From Zasmidium citrigriseum (Eukaryota > Ascomycota > Dothideomycetes > Mycosphaerellales > Mycosphaerellaceae), in contig NHNW01000005.1 of assembly GCA_002786025.1 (NCBI GenBank), forward strand, positions 1-64,000: a DNA stretch of 64,000 bases, given 5' to 3'. Made by a program: the position numbers and the translations under genes. The notes under the pieces were generated by a model. The model saw only the letters and a list, made by a program, of their open reading frames with translations. It ran no database searches and was not told where the DNA came from. Shown piece by piece: positions 1 through 13,949 of the stretch (positions are counted from its first letter, which is position 1; each line of letters begins with the position of its first letter).

Positions 1-3000
1 TAGATATAAAGCGAATAAAGTATATAGTATAAGCTAAGGACTAACCGCGCTAGGATATAGCTATTTAAAGTCTTATATAGGTAAATTTCTACCTTAAAGA
101 TATATATTTAATTAATAATTAGTCTATCTCTAAAGATAGATAGATATATATTAATAGTAGTCGATATTTAATCGCTTAAAACTAGATAAAAATTAAGTAA
201 TTTTAATTAATAGAGCCGCTCTTCCCTTCTAAAATCTAAGACTATATCTTTATCGAACCTTCCCCTATAACTAGCTAAGCTTTACGCTAATCTAGCCCCT
301 TTAGTTAAGGAGGATAGTAGACTAAAACTTATATAATTATACGAAGCGTAAGTTAACCTTAGTTATATAGTAATAGTACTTAATAGTATTTACTCTCTTA
401 TATAGTCCTAGTTAATAGTAAGTAACTTCCCCCTTATCTTTATATCTAGGTACCCCTTTCTACTTCCCTATAAATAGTCCTTTATAATTTACTCTACTCT
501 TTTATTAGGGTTCTTATACTTAATATCGTTATCTTTAGTATCTTTATACTTACTTATATTTTCTACGCTTACTATTAAATAGCGTAAGTTATAAATATAT
601 CTCGTACTACTATCTTCGAGTATCTCTCCTAATACTACTTAGATAACTACGAGTTCGGGTAAAGGCTAAAGGAGACTAAACTAGAATAAGGACAATTCTA
701 AAGATACGATATAGATACGAGATATAATAAGGAGAAAGGAGAAAAGCTAATAGTAGGGCCGAGTAAGATAAGAGTAGTAGCTTATACTTATAGGTTAGCC
801 TAATATTATATTACGAGATCGAACTAACCGAAAAGGCTACTTTCCCTCTAATATAGAATCTTTCTTAGATCTTAATACTATCCGGATACTTAGGGTATAC
901 GCTATACGCTATATATACTTACCCCTATATATACGATAGTAACTCTAGCTACGCCTAATATTTAGCTAACGATATATCTAATAGCCTTATTAAAGGTCGC
1001 GTATACTAACTAGTTTACGGAAAGCCTTAACTATATCGTTAACGCGCGTTCTAGAGGTTATTACCTTTTAGAGTAGCGAAAGCGTTCTACTTAACGATTA
1101 TAAGGTCCTTAAACCTACTCCTACTATAGACTACCGCTTAGATCTCTAGCTTATAGAGTATACTAGTAAGCGTATATAGGAAGCTACCCCTAGAGTAATA
1201 TTTATTAATATTCTTCGGCTAAATCGAGGCGTATCTTAAAGACTATCTAGCTCTAGCCGCGAGACTCTATACTACTATTCTTATATAGGATAATATAAAG
1301 CCTAGTACCTATAGTAGCGACTAGGTACTAGTTAGTAGCGTTAGTATAAATATATAAGAGTAAGGGAGCGAAGAGTTTTATCTTATAGGAAGTATTTATA
1401 ATAGGCTAGAGTATTTAACTAGTACTAGACTAATATATCTAGCTTAGCTCTACCTCTACTTAGAGTATAGGAGATATTTCGATCGCTATATATTATCTTA
1501 TTAACTAGAATAAATAGATAAGCGTTTATAGAGAGACCTACTAAGACTAATATAGCCCTATAACCTACCTAGAGGGCGTTATAATATAAATCTTATATAC
1601 CTCTCTATGTATTTTACTCTCCTACTACGACTATCGTATCTCTATTAGACTTATTAAATCTTTTCCGTACGAGAATACGGCGTTCCTAGAGACGTAATCT
1701 ATTCTTAACGAGCTATTCCTTACTATATAATATAAGTAGTCTCCTCCTTAAAGTTATAGAGCTAGCGTAATAGGCGTAAAACTATCCTCGCCTAGTCTTT
1801 AACCTATTCTTTTAAGATTAGCGGGAAAATAACTATAAGTAAATCGTCTTTAATAAGCCTAAAGCCTTACTTCGAGTCCTAGAGAAGAGATTTAGAGGCT
1901 AATAATACGCCTAGCGATTCTATCTACGACTCTAACGAAGATACTTTAATACTATTAAAAGCCTACCTACCTAGCCCCTCGCCTAATCCTAATTACGAAA
2001 ATAGCTTAAGAGAAAGTTCTAGAAGGCGAGAAGTTAAGGAAATACCCGAGATATATATATAAATATTTATAGAAGTAAAGGAGATTCGCTAGGTCGCCCT
2101 AAAGCGAATTATAAAGGAGTAGTTACGCGCGATCTTTCCTATACGAAGGACTTAGAATCTATATAACTAGTATAAAAAGAATCTAAGGCTTACGCTAGAT
2201 TAGTAGCCTAAATAGCTTTATAGATATCGCTAGCTAGATATACTAAATTATATAGGTAAGTACTTAGAGTATCCTAGGTCTAGCTATATATAATAAATAT
2301 AATAGCCCGTTAAAGTACTAATAGGAGCGGTTAGAGCGTAGATCTTTAGCTTTATATTTACTATGTCTTCGACTAACCGTTAGAGATTTAAGGATATAGA
2401 AGTAACTAGAATAGTCGCTAACGTTTATAGCTACCCGAAACTATAAGTAGATAGTACTCTTATAGAGATCTTATCGTCCTAACGATATCTTAAAAGACTA
2501 GACCTACCTTAGCGATTTAGATAGAAGTACGCTCGAGAGGGATAGGACTATATTATAGAATATTTATAACCTCGTAGAAGAGGAGGAGCGTCTTAGTATA
2601 TCTATTCCTATCGTAATAAACCCTAGCTAGATATACTACCTCTATTCCTTACTTTATTAGTCCGTATTATTAAGCTAAGAAGATATTATAGATATAAAGC
2701 TAATAGTAAGGAGGCTCTATATTAGGCTCTAATTATTTTAGGACGAATAAGGTAATACTACTAAGCGGCGTTATACTACCTAATATAATAAGTCTATTAT
2801 TAAGATCGCTTATACTAATAGACCTAATAACTAATAAACCGTCTCGGTTATATAAACGTAAGTAAACGGATAATAAATTTAATAAGTCGATTCTATATAA
2901 GAAGACTACTAAGCGACTTAAATATTTAAAATAATACGAGTAAGATCGTATCGCTATATAAGGTCTATCTACTTCTAAAGCTTACGAGATAAGACTATCT

Positions 3001-5589
3001 AGTAATAGTATAATAGTCTCTAACGACCCTATAGGCTAGACTAAGGATAGGTAGTAGTATAGCGAGGAGTCTTATTACCCTAGTACTATATATACGAGTT
3101 TAATAAAATAGTCGACGATAGTAGTTAATACTATAGAGCGATATACTATTAAAGTATATAATACGATCTATAACGAATAGTATAACTAGATCTAAACGGA
3201 CCTCGCTTAGGGATTAGATATAATAACCCTAATACTAAATACTTTAGGAATAGAATATTAATTTAAGATTAAGTAGTATATTAGCCTTAACTAGACGGCT
3301 AAGGGATAGCGACTCTTCTTCGTTTTAGCGAACTAGGAAAGGGAACGATACTTAATTATAGCTATATATATAGTTTAGTAATAGTACTAAGGATAAGAGT
3401 TAATCTAATAATTTATAGTATTATATTAACTAACTAGAGGGTTCGATACCCGCTAATAGCGCGATTAAGTCCTATAGCTTAATATAACTAAAGTCGCTAA
3501 ATTTAAGGTTCTATATACTAAGCGTAGTACTATACTATATAACGATTAAAGCTCCGCCTACGAGCGCTCTAGTAGACTAGTAATCTAGAACCTAGCGTCG
3601 AGTAAGGGGCTTAGTACAAATACCCTAGTACTAGAAACTAGTACTAACTAAGTATACTACGGACTTATAAGTATAGTATATAAAGCCGCTATATAGCTAA
3701 CCTAAAGTAATATCGCTTAGTACTTTACTAATCTACGATCTCTTCGCCGCGATAGTAATTAAAACTATAACTACTATCTTAAAAAATACCCGAAGAGAAA
3801 TACCTATATTACATATATATATAGACGCCTTCGACTAAAAGGAGATATTAGAAATCCTACTATAACCTCTACGTAGTATATACTCTAGAGCGAGTACTTA
3901 CTAACCTTTATAAGGAAATCGATCCTATCTAAGCCCGATATATTAAGAATAATCTAGGCCTATAGTAAGCCTATAGTACCTTTAAGAACGGACTATATAC
4001 TATAGCCTAAGTCTTAGCGGATATTAAGACTATAGACGCTATCTATTAGTAGTTAATTAGATACTACTCGACTAAGAGAGAGGAGATACTAAAGAATACT
4101 AAGAGAAAGTCGAGATAGGAGGTAAAGTAGGCGTACCGTAGATTATAACGTATTTAGTAAGTTAGCGTAGCGTATAGTCGTCGAAATCCGAGTAAAATAG
4201 AATATAGATTCGGTTAAGGAGTAAGGTTCCTTATAGAAGAGCTAATTTCCTAGCGTATAAGAGTAGTAGAGAGATAGAATATAGGTAGAGCTCGATTAAT
4301 AGAGGGATAACGTATAGCTAGAGCTCGATTAATACGGTATCCTAGGCTAAAGGGAGTATAATAGCCTATAAAGTTAGTAAGTAAGAAGCTCGCTCTTAAA
4401 CTACTAGAATATTAACGCGCTCTCGCGGAAAGTCTAGAATTCGTTACTCTACCTTCTCTAGCTAGAACGCTTAACCTACTTCGTTTCTTAGTCTTTAGCC
4501 TAGTTAGCGCGGTATTAAAGTATTCGATTAATTATACGTAATTACTAAACCTATTATCTTCCGTATAATCGAGGAAGATAAGCTCTACTCCTTATTTACT
4601 CTACGCCCGCCTATATAGCGATATCGGTTATTATTAGTCGTTATAGGATAGCTAAATATCTCTATTAGGACTACTAACTTACGCGTATTAATAATCCGAT
4701 TAATAGTACCTTCTAAAGCCTCGATATATCCCGTAAGATATATAATAGCTCCCTAGAGCTATATAATCTAGTAATAAGATTTAATAAGTAGCTCCTCTAG
4801 ATAATAGATATTTACGTTATACTTATCCTTAGCGGAATTAGACCGCGTATAGACGTAATAAGATATATCTAGTATAGTTACTAATATCGCTAATAACTAC
4901 TCGATTATATATAAGAGAATAATATCTCCTACGGAGAGGCCTTAGCTATAGCTTTAAGTTAGCTTAATATTAGCTTAGTTAGCCTAGTAGCTAGCCTAGC
5001 GGGAGCTACGCCTAGAATAGACTAGCGGCCGACTAGGCGGAGCGGCTCGATAAATTCTCCTACCTTACCTCGACTTTATTATTATTATTATTATACTCGA
5101 GCTATCGACCTATCTTTATTTACTAAACTTCCCGCTCTAGGTAAGGATATTACTACTATCCCTACGTAGCGATATTAATACTAAGCCCCGCTCTAAGCTA
5201 GTAACGCTCTCTAGCGGATAGTATAGATAAAAATCGGGAAATATATATAAGAATAGCCGCTAACGGGAGCTATAATAATATAACCTAAGTACACTATACG
5301 CCTATTAATCGTCCCGATCTCGAGCTAGTAGTATAACCTTTAATTTTTTCTAGCCTATAGGACTTACTAAAAGGAGCGATAGGTCGATTATTAGTTCTAA
5401 CTAAAGCTAGATACTAGAGCGGCTTATAGAACGATAGAGGAATATATTAGTATAGAAACTACCTAGGCGTACCCGAAATACTACGATATAGATTAATTAG
5501 GCCCTAGAAGTTATAGTAGAGTAGTCTACGACGTAGCTCTAATCCTTAATTTACGATCTAAGTAACTATCGTATAATAGACTTCGCCGC

Positions 5590-6300
5590 TAACCTATAAG
5601 CTAACGAGGGTATAGGAGTAGACTATAATATAATAATCGGATATATACTAGACTAACTACTACTCGTCTACTATATTAGCGGCCCTATATACTAGTATAA
5701 TAGTATAGGATCGGATTATAATATATTTCTTTCTACTCTTCTCGGCTCTAGATAGCTAGTCGTCGATAAAATACTAAGTATCTACCTTATTAGGCTCTAG
5801 GAATTACGCTAGAGTACTTCGCGACGTATAATTTAATAGATATCTAGTACTAGACGCGACTATCGTACGACGTACTACCGATTATATAAGCTAGTAAGGG
5901 TATAGGAGAGACTTACGATAATATTATCTAGCTATAAGACCGACTACTATATACTACCTACTCTAGCGGCTCTATATACTAATATAATAGTATAGGAGCG
6001 GATTATAATATATTTCTTTCTACTCTTCTAGGCTCCTAAACCCTAGCTATTCGTAAAGTACTAAGTATTTACCCGATTAGGCTCTATAAATAGCGGTAGA
6101 GTACCTTACGACTATCGTATAGCGAACCGCCGATTACGTAAGCTAGTAAAGGTATAGGAGAGGATTATAATAATATTATCTAGCTATAGGACTAACTACT
6201 ATATATTAGCTATATTAGCGGCTCTATATACCGATATAATAGTATAGGAGCGGATTATAATATATTTCTTTCTACTCTTCTCGGCTCTAGATACTAGTCC
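5590..6300. repeat. Imperfect tandem repeat, about 250-290 bp unit, roughly 2.5-3 copies
   Basis: The phrase around CGGATTATAATATATTTC recurs at about 5712, 5999 and 6251, each time preceded by a similar AGCGGCTCTATATAC-like stretch and followed by TTTCTACTCTTCT and GGCTC. The spacings are 287 and 252 bp, so units differ in length. The copies differ mostly by C/T and G/A changes. No coding potential is apparent and I do not recognise the family. Confidence 0.6.
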
Positions 6301-8759
6301 TCTTTAACCTATACGCTAAGCCTTAGCGTATACGTATAAACAATAAACCCTATACGATAGTTCTTTAAGCCTCTATTACTTTACCCTAATACCTTTACTA
6401 CTTTAAAAAGGTAATTAGCTAGTACTTCGTAATAGTACGGTAATACTTACTAGATATCTAGGTCTACCCTCGACTAATAATTAGAAGTTATTCTAGCCGT
6501 AAAAGACTACTAGCTATCTACTAGTAAACGTAATAGCCCGTAGGAAAAAAATAATATAGGATAGTCGTATTAGAGGATAGTCTATACTACTATACTAGAT
6601 ACTCGGCTAGAAGCCCCTAGACTAAGATTATAGAGTAGTATCTCTATAGATAGTACGTACGCGGTATAACTATAAGGATAATATATAAGTATAATTACTA
6701 CGTCCCTAGCTACGAGAGCCTATCTCTCTATAATTATTAGTATACGTAATCTCTCTAATACCTTAGATACTACCGATATTCTAGACGTAATTAGAAGCGC
6801 TCGTATACTTTAGGTATAGTCGTATACTTAGACTCGCTATAAATAAACGCTAAAGCTAAGTTCTACCTAAAAAGCCTAAACTAGAGTATAGCGGGACTAT
6901 AGATTTTAATACGAATATATTAGGACGTTATTATAATAACTAACGTAAGATAGACGCGTAGGATATAGTCTAACGCGAGTCTAACGAAGACCTACTACTT
7001 AGTCCTTATATCTTTACGTCTTAATATATTATCGTACTTAATAACTCTAAGTATCTAACCTCTACTATTACGGATAAGCTAGTACTTAGTCTAGTAGCGA
7101 ACGTACTAGCTCCTAGCGTAATATCGAAGGCTATAAGAGAAGCGGCCGCTAATATTAATAAGGAATATATAGCGGTCTTATAGGGGATCGTAGTAGGACC
7201 CGTTAAATCGTATAGCGCGATATACCGACCTTGACGATATTTAGGTAGGAATAATACGCCTTTCTTTATACTACCTAGTTTAGCGGTACTAGACGAGCGG
7301 TCCCTATAATATAATATATCGATAGGGCTTATTTATAATATAGGTTAATCTTAGGGGCAGATAGGCTTAGATATCGTTCTAATAGCCTTTCCTTCTCTCC
7401 TTATTACGACTATTTCTTTACTTAGTAATCTTTAAGTCTTAACGTAAGGACTAGGCTTTTAGTACTAGAAGAGTCGTCCTAAGCTAGAATATAAATTATA
7501 GATATAGGAGATAATAGGGTAGGTATATATATAAGACTAGCGTAGGTATTATTAAGCTAACTCTATAGTACCCCCGATATACTTCGAAGACTATACGATA
7601 TAATATTTCTTCCTCGAAAGCCTTAATCCTACTAGTTCCCTCTTAGAAGAAGATAAGTTAATAGTAGTAAACGGGTTAATAGACCTACGAAATCTATACT
7701 TCTCTCCCCTAGAGTTAGAAAAGTCCTTAACTAGTACTAATATATATTACGATATCGACTTAGATATAACTTATATTATATTTAGTAAGTTTCTCGTAGA
7801 TAAGCTAATATTAGTAATAGACGATACTCGCGCTATTTGAAATTATCTATAGGATACTTTTAACTCCTTTATATAGGATCTTTTAGGCGCCTACGTAGTA
7901 CTAGACGGTCCTTATATAGGATATATATATACGTATTAATACGGTACCTTCGAATAAAGTTATAATATCTATAATAGTATCTCGCTAGGTACGACGATAG
8001 TCGATATAAGCGAGATAGAAGTCCTACTATACTAACTCTATAATAGTCGCTAGGGAGCTTTTAATACCCCTAGCTAGAGTAATATAGTTACCCGCCTAAT
8101 CCTAGATAGTCTTTTTAACCTTATACCTACGTATAACTATAATACGTCGGAAGTAACTTATAATATACTAGAACCTACCTACTAAAGTATACTAATAATA
8201 AATATAGGTTAAGTATAAGCGCCGCGATATACTCTCTATAATAATCGATAAAACCTAGTCGATCCTATCGACCTAATATAGATAAGTACGTACTAGTTAG
8301 CTATTAACGAGGTTAGGGAAGTATATATAAATATAGATATAGATAAGGATATAGATACGTAAGTCCCTTATAGGATTATAGTATAGAGAGCTAGCGCTAA
8401 CTAACCTTATATAGGTCTCTAGAAAAGATTAGACTTTAATTCTAAATATACGGATACTTAGATCGTACTTAACCTAATTATATAATAGGAATACCTAGTA
8501 GCTCCTCCCTCGATATAGATAACTTATATAAAGACTTTAAACTACTAGACGTAGGTACCCTTAGCGACATAACGGGGGAGCTAGGGGATTACGACTATAT
8601 AAGTAAAATATAGCTTACTTTATCCTATCCGCTTTAGATATCGCCCTAATATAATAACTAAATATATTAGAATACGTAAGTATTACGAAGCTATAACCTA
8701 GATCCCTATAAATTAATTACTAATAAAGATAAAGCGTCTCTCGAACGAGCCCTAATAGA

Positions 8760-11700
8760 GCTTAAGCGGGGCGCGAACTAGGGACTAGAGCTTATAGAAC
8801 TCTAAGGACTCGAATAAGTCTAGTATATATATTTTAAAGTATACCTAAAGGAAGTCGAGGATTATATCGAGAGGATCTAGTAGAAGAAGCTAGTTATATA
8901 GTACGTCTATAAGCTTATTAAGCGATACTAAAATAACGGTAGCTCGTATAAGGCTAATAAGGTTATTATTACTAAGCTTAACCTTAAAGCTATCTACTTT
9001 AAGAGATCTACTTCTATAAAAGATAAGAGAGTAAATAATATAGTTAAGCTATAGATACGTTATTATACTAGCGAGTTAAACGATAGAAAATAGCGCTAGG
9101 TTATAGATTATATATAGAGGTATCGCGAATAGGTAAAGCGAATATATTAAGTCGAAAGAGGAGAGGTCTAAGGGCCGTTAATAGTTTATAACGGAGACGC
9201 CTAAAACTTACTAGTAAGTATATAGCCGTAGTAGTTATAAGTACTTCTATATAATATAGCTAATAGTAAAGGTCTAGGGAGCCCGTAACTATCTCGCTCT
9301 AGTAAAAGCGGCCTATATAATTTAGATACGCTAATTTAATAATTAACTAGACTAAAGCCTACCTAAGCCTTTATACTAACTACTATATCTAGACTATAAC
9401 CCGAAGGATAGTTATATCTTAGGCGCCTAGTCCTAGGTCTTAAATTCGCGTAACTTAGAATTTTCTTCGTATAACCGAAAGTAACGGTAGTCGAACGCCC
9501 TATATAGCTTCTTTATAAAGCTAACTAAATCTACTAAAGTCTAGGTAAACGAGACGTTATAACTAGCCTACTATTAAAATCTAGGTCGTTTAAAGCCTAG
9601 AGCTAGTCGAGCGACGAATATAACGCTAATAATAGCTATATAGAGGTATTTAAAGAGCTTCTATAATACTAGGCTACTACTTAATAGATACGTTATTTTC
9701 TAGTAACCGCGAACGAGCTATCTAATTATTCCTCTAAGTATCTCTCTACTATAGATCGAGACCTATTTAGCGTCCTTTAGTAGGCTTTACGATTAAGAAC
9801 CGAACCCTTACTAGTAGAGCCCGTAAGAGCTACGCTTAAGATAATAATAATAATCGGTACTAGCGAGTAGGACTTTATAGCTATAGCGTCCTCCTTATTA
9901 TAGCCTAAGTAGCTTATAGCCTTAAGTACTACTACGTTAACTAAGAACTCCCTACAAATAGTCTTAATAGACCTTATAGATATACCTATAGTATATACTA
10001 GGCTTCGGTAAAGGACCTTATTTAAATATATATTACTAAAGTAACGGATATAAGTATCTTTAAACGTAAATACGGATACTTAGCCGCTAAATACGCCCTT
10101 AAAACACCTAGACTATTACGAACTTAATAGAACGGCTCTTCCTACGTTTATCTACCCTATTAATCTTAGGATAGCCTAAGAATACTAATTTAATATTATC
10201 TCTAATAGTCTCCTCCGAAATACGCTTATCTCGCCTCCTATAGGACTAGATAAGCCCTTTATTATAGCTACCTTTATATTAAACTACTATCGATAGACCT
10301 TACGATTCTAGTTAATATTCTTAGTACTAACCCGACCTCTTATTACTTAGTAGATAGAAACCTACTTTAACGTTACGGGAATACTAGAGAGCGATAGCGC
10401 GCTAATAACTAGAACGATACTAGCGAATATACGTAAGGGGCTCTAGGAGATAAAGCGGGTATTCTTCTATATACCTTAAACGATTATAAACGATCTTAAA
10501 GCTAGCCTTTATAGCTCTAAGAGGATCGTTCCTCTAATTATAGACGAGGTATATAGGGCGATAGGATCGTACGCTTATATAGAGGTAGTCTCTATTATAT
10601 ATTAATCTAGTTACGTATTTCGAGTACTTACGCTTACTACTACCCCTAGTTTAAGTATCGAGGTAGTATAAGCTATAATTAATAATTTAGTAATCGTATA
10701 CGTAGAAGTCCGTACTAAGGAGTTACCTAACCTAAAGAGGTATACCTACTAGAAAGCTATTAAACTCGAGGTCTTTAACTATAGTAACCGATAGTCTCGT
10801 ATTATAGATTAGTTCTTAGAGGTTCTTCGACTATTTATAGAGAAGCTTTATACCTAGAAGGTATTATAGACGAAAGATACGATAAAGCTAAGCGCTTATA
10901 CTTTAATTAGATTACGTTAAGCGTAGATACGATCTAATACTAGGCGTTAAGTACCGACGACGGTTAAGAGCGTAATTAACGCGATTTTTAAAGTCCTATT
11001 AACTATCGTACACGTAATTAGCTTATTAAAGTTTTATAGTATTAGTTAATTCTATAGGATATTATAGACGTTCTAGCTAGAAGTATAGAGAGAGGAGGTA
11101 AAGGGTAGACTAGCCTTAGATATTATTTAGTCTAACTACTTTATAGAGATAATAGATACTATATCTAAGTAGATCGACTCTCTAGAGTTTACTAGTTACC
11201 CTAAGCTAGACTACTTAGAAGATATTATACTATAATATTTTACCTACGCCGATAATAGTAGTACCTTATAGACTAAGGTAATAATCTTTACGAATTCTCG
11301 GGAGACTACCTATAAGATCTATCGAGTTTTAAGTAAGTATATACTAACTATCCGATATTATCCCTTCGTTAGCTAAGCGAAGACGAAGAAATAGCTAGGT
11401 ATAGAATAGAGGTAATAGCTTAAAGTTATCGAGAGCTTTAAAGACGGCTATTTTAATATACTCGTAGTAACGTCTATTAGTAAAGAGGGACTCGATATTA
11501 GGATAGTCGACCTTATCGTATACTATAATATATTATTATCGCTAATAAGGATACTATAATATATTAGTCGTACTAGCCGTAAACGAATTAGACCCTAAGT
11601 ATATATTCCTAATAAGAGATAAAGAGTAATAGGGCTATACTAAGGTACTAGACGCCTATCGTTATCTCTAAAGAAGTATTATAGATACCTCTCGCTACTT
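8760..11700 (+). pseudogene. RIP-killed Mph1/FANCM-like superfamily 2 DNA helicase
   Basis: A single reading frame can be followed across this interval when TAG/TAA are read as decayed Trp/Gln codons. In that frame lie, in helicase order: a stretch from 10,141 resembling the Mph1/FANCM region just before motif I (IYPINLR then RIA-x-EY-x-FN); a Walker-A relic at about 10,234-10,260 (PP-x-GL-x-K-x-FI); a DEVH box at 10,543-10,554, now DEVY; a motif III relic RVLTLTTTP from 10,621; a Mph1-style segment after 10,680; and motifs V/VI at about 11,480-11,590 (TSISKEGLDI, then SRTSRKR). All share one frame over 1.4 kb, so decay was by substitution without net indels. The family acts in fork repair and recombination. 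Upstream 8,760-10,140 is open in the same frame but not recognised. The copy is certainly dead; the subfamily call rests on remembered motifs. Confidence 0.72.
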
Positions 11701-12058
11701 GTTTCTAAGAAGGAAGAGTCTATAGATACTACTAGATAATATCTAGCTAATAGCTAATATATAGCTCGTTACTAGCCTACTAAGAATAGTAGGCGCCCCG
11801 TTATAGATCGAATATATTATAGATTTCTCGAGAATAATAGCCGGAAAAAGGCGATAGCTAATAGTAGTAAATTAATATATAAGCTTTAATCCTAATTCTC
11901 GAACTAGATCTATATATACTATAGTTATAAAACGAATAGTAAGTTAGTATTTAAGCGGGGGAAGTAATAAGTAGTAGCCTACTATTATATATTATACTCT
12001 AAGAGCGTTAGCTAGTATATAATCGTATATATCTACTAGGGGGAGCTACGCGGCCCCC

Positions 12059-12271
12059 CCTAGTAGACGTATACGCGCTAAGCTAGGCTCCTAGTAGAAA
12101 AGAGTAGAGCCTTTAACTTAGTAAGCGTAGTTTATAGAAAGGAAGTAGATACTATACTATATAATAGTTCCCTCCTAGTAGACGTATATACGCTAAGCTA
12201 GGCTCCTAGTAGAAAAGAGTAGAGTCTTTAACTTAGTAAGCGTAGTTTATAGAAAGGAAGTAGATACTATA
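12059..12271. repeat. Tandem duplication, 115-bp unit, about 1.9 copies
   Basis: The stretch beginning CTAGTAGACGTATA and ending GGAAGTAGATACTATAC is present twice, with unit starts near 12,066 and 12,181. The copies differ by a few transitions and one CG/TA swap. It lies between the end of the helicase relic and the start of the LINE-like relic, so it could be the repeated 5' region of that LINE, but this is only positional inference. Confidence 0.75.
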
Positions 12272-12399
12272 CCTAGTAAGTAGATATATATTATTAGCCG
12301 CGTCGTTATAATACTTATATACTATTCCTAAAAATAATTTCCTATATACTAGGCGTAATATCTATAACTATACGTTAAATAGTATATAAGAGCGAATAC

Positions 12400-13900
12400 T
12401 TTCCTACTCCTCTTACTTCCTTTCCTTACTATTATTACTCCGAATTATTATTAAACTCCTTCCTAAAACTTATTCTCTAATACTTAAGCCCTAGGGTAAG
12501 CGTATATAGCTTTAAACCTTCTAACGATATAGCTAAATAGCTAACGATATATTATATCCTTCTAGTAGATAGATAGACGACTTTTAATATATCCCGTCGT
12601 ATAAGGACCGTAGAAGAAGGTTATTTTCGCTTACGATTAATAATAATTACGGGGAATTCCTATTCTACCTCTAGTATATATAGTCGGGCGGACCTAAATA
12701 TAGATTTATAAGAGACTATAAGAGTAAAATAGCCTTTAATACTACTCGATAAAAGTTATACTAGGTACTAAAAATAACTTCCTAATATCGAGAGCTACCC
12801 TATAGGATTATTAAGCTATAACTATATATTAATAATACCTATCGATAGGCCGAGTACCTCGTAAACGAATATTTAAAAGATCCTACGTAAAAGGTCGATT
12901 TTATAAAGGAAGACCTAGATAAGATTACCTAAGCGTATCGTAAAGCGCTAGTTAAAACTTTTAACTATAATCTAAGCTTATTATATATAGGTTTCTAGTT
13001 AGATACCGACCCTATAGCCCCTAAAAAGCCTAATTAATCTAGAGAGAAGGTTACGTTCCTTAAAGAAGACCTAGATAAAGTTACCGAGAGGTATCGTAAG
13101 GCGCTAGCTAAACTACCTAACTATAACCTAGAACTACTACGTATAGAACTTAAGTTATATATTAACCCTCTATCCCTATAAGACGATTAATTACCTAGTA
13201 GGAGTAGAGATTAAGACGCCTAGCGACCCTTTCTACTATTTATAGTACTAAGAGAGGTACTTCTAATCGACTCTACGTAAGAACCCTTACCGCTAGGTAC
13301 GGATAATAGCCTTATATAGGATTATAGTAGACCGACCTTATAGAACTCTATAGCGTACGCTACGATACTCCTAGTATAACCTAATTAAGAACTAATTAGT
13401 CCGCCTATCTCTACTTAGACTCTTACTTATACTAGAGAGCCCTAGATTACGTAAGCGAGCTAGCGTTCTTCGTCTACCTTCGTATTCGATAATACTAGCC
13501 TACTAGGATAAGAAGACCTACTTAAGTATCTAGAAGGAACGACTATAGGATCTAAGCGCCTAGTAGTAGATATAGACGATATTAATAGCGATCGTACTAA
13601 GGTATAACCTAAGAAGAATAAGAGACGCTAACTAAGGAAGGGTAGTAAAGGTAGCTAGCTAACCGAAGCTAATTATAGTAAGCTCTAAGAATTATTTAAA
13701 CTAGGTATTTCGAAGGTAGCGGGCGAAGAAAAGAAATATAGATAGCGAACGATTAGGATAGCGGATTAGCTTCTTAAATAGCTAAGGCCTAGGCCCTTAG
13801 AACTAGGACGTTATTATAGAATACCTAATAAAGACCTTCGACGCTATTTTTATTATAGAGATATAGTACTAGGACGATACGAAGTATTAGAAATATATAT
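12400..13900 (+). pseudogene. Dead ORF upstream of the LINE ORF2, possibly its ORF1
   Basis: Coding-like sequence on the plus strand contains a segment present twice in the same frame, at about 12,890-12,990 and 13,045-13,150, offset 156 nt or 52 codons. Both copies contain a KEDLDK phrase, a Tyr-Arg-Lys-Ala-Leu phrase and a Tyr-Asn-Leu phrase. It precedes the endonuclease/RT relic and uses a different frame, as expected for LINE ORF1 and ORF2. I do not recognise the repeated unit and no clear zinc knuckle could be read. It could instead be an unrelated gene. Confidence 0.4.
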
Positions 13901-13949
13901 ACTTTATTACGTAAATACTAAGACTAGATAATACTATAGGGCCCGCTAG

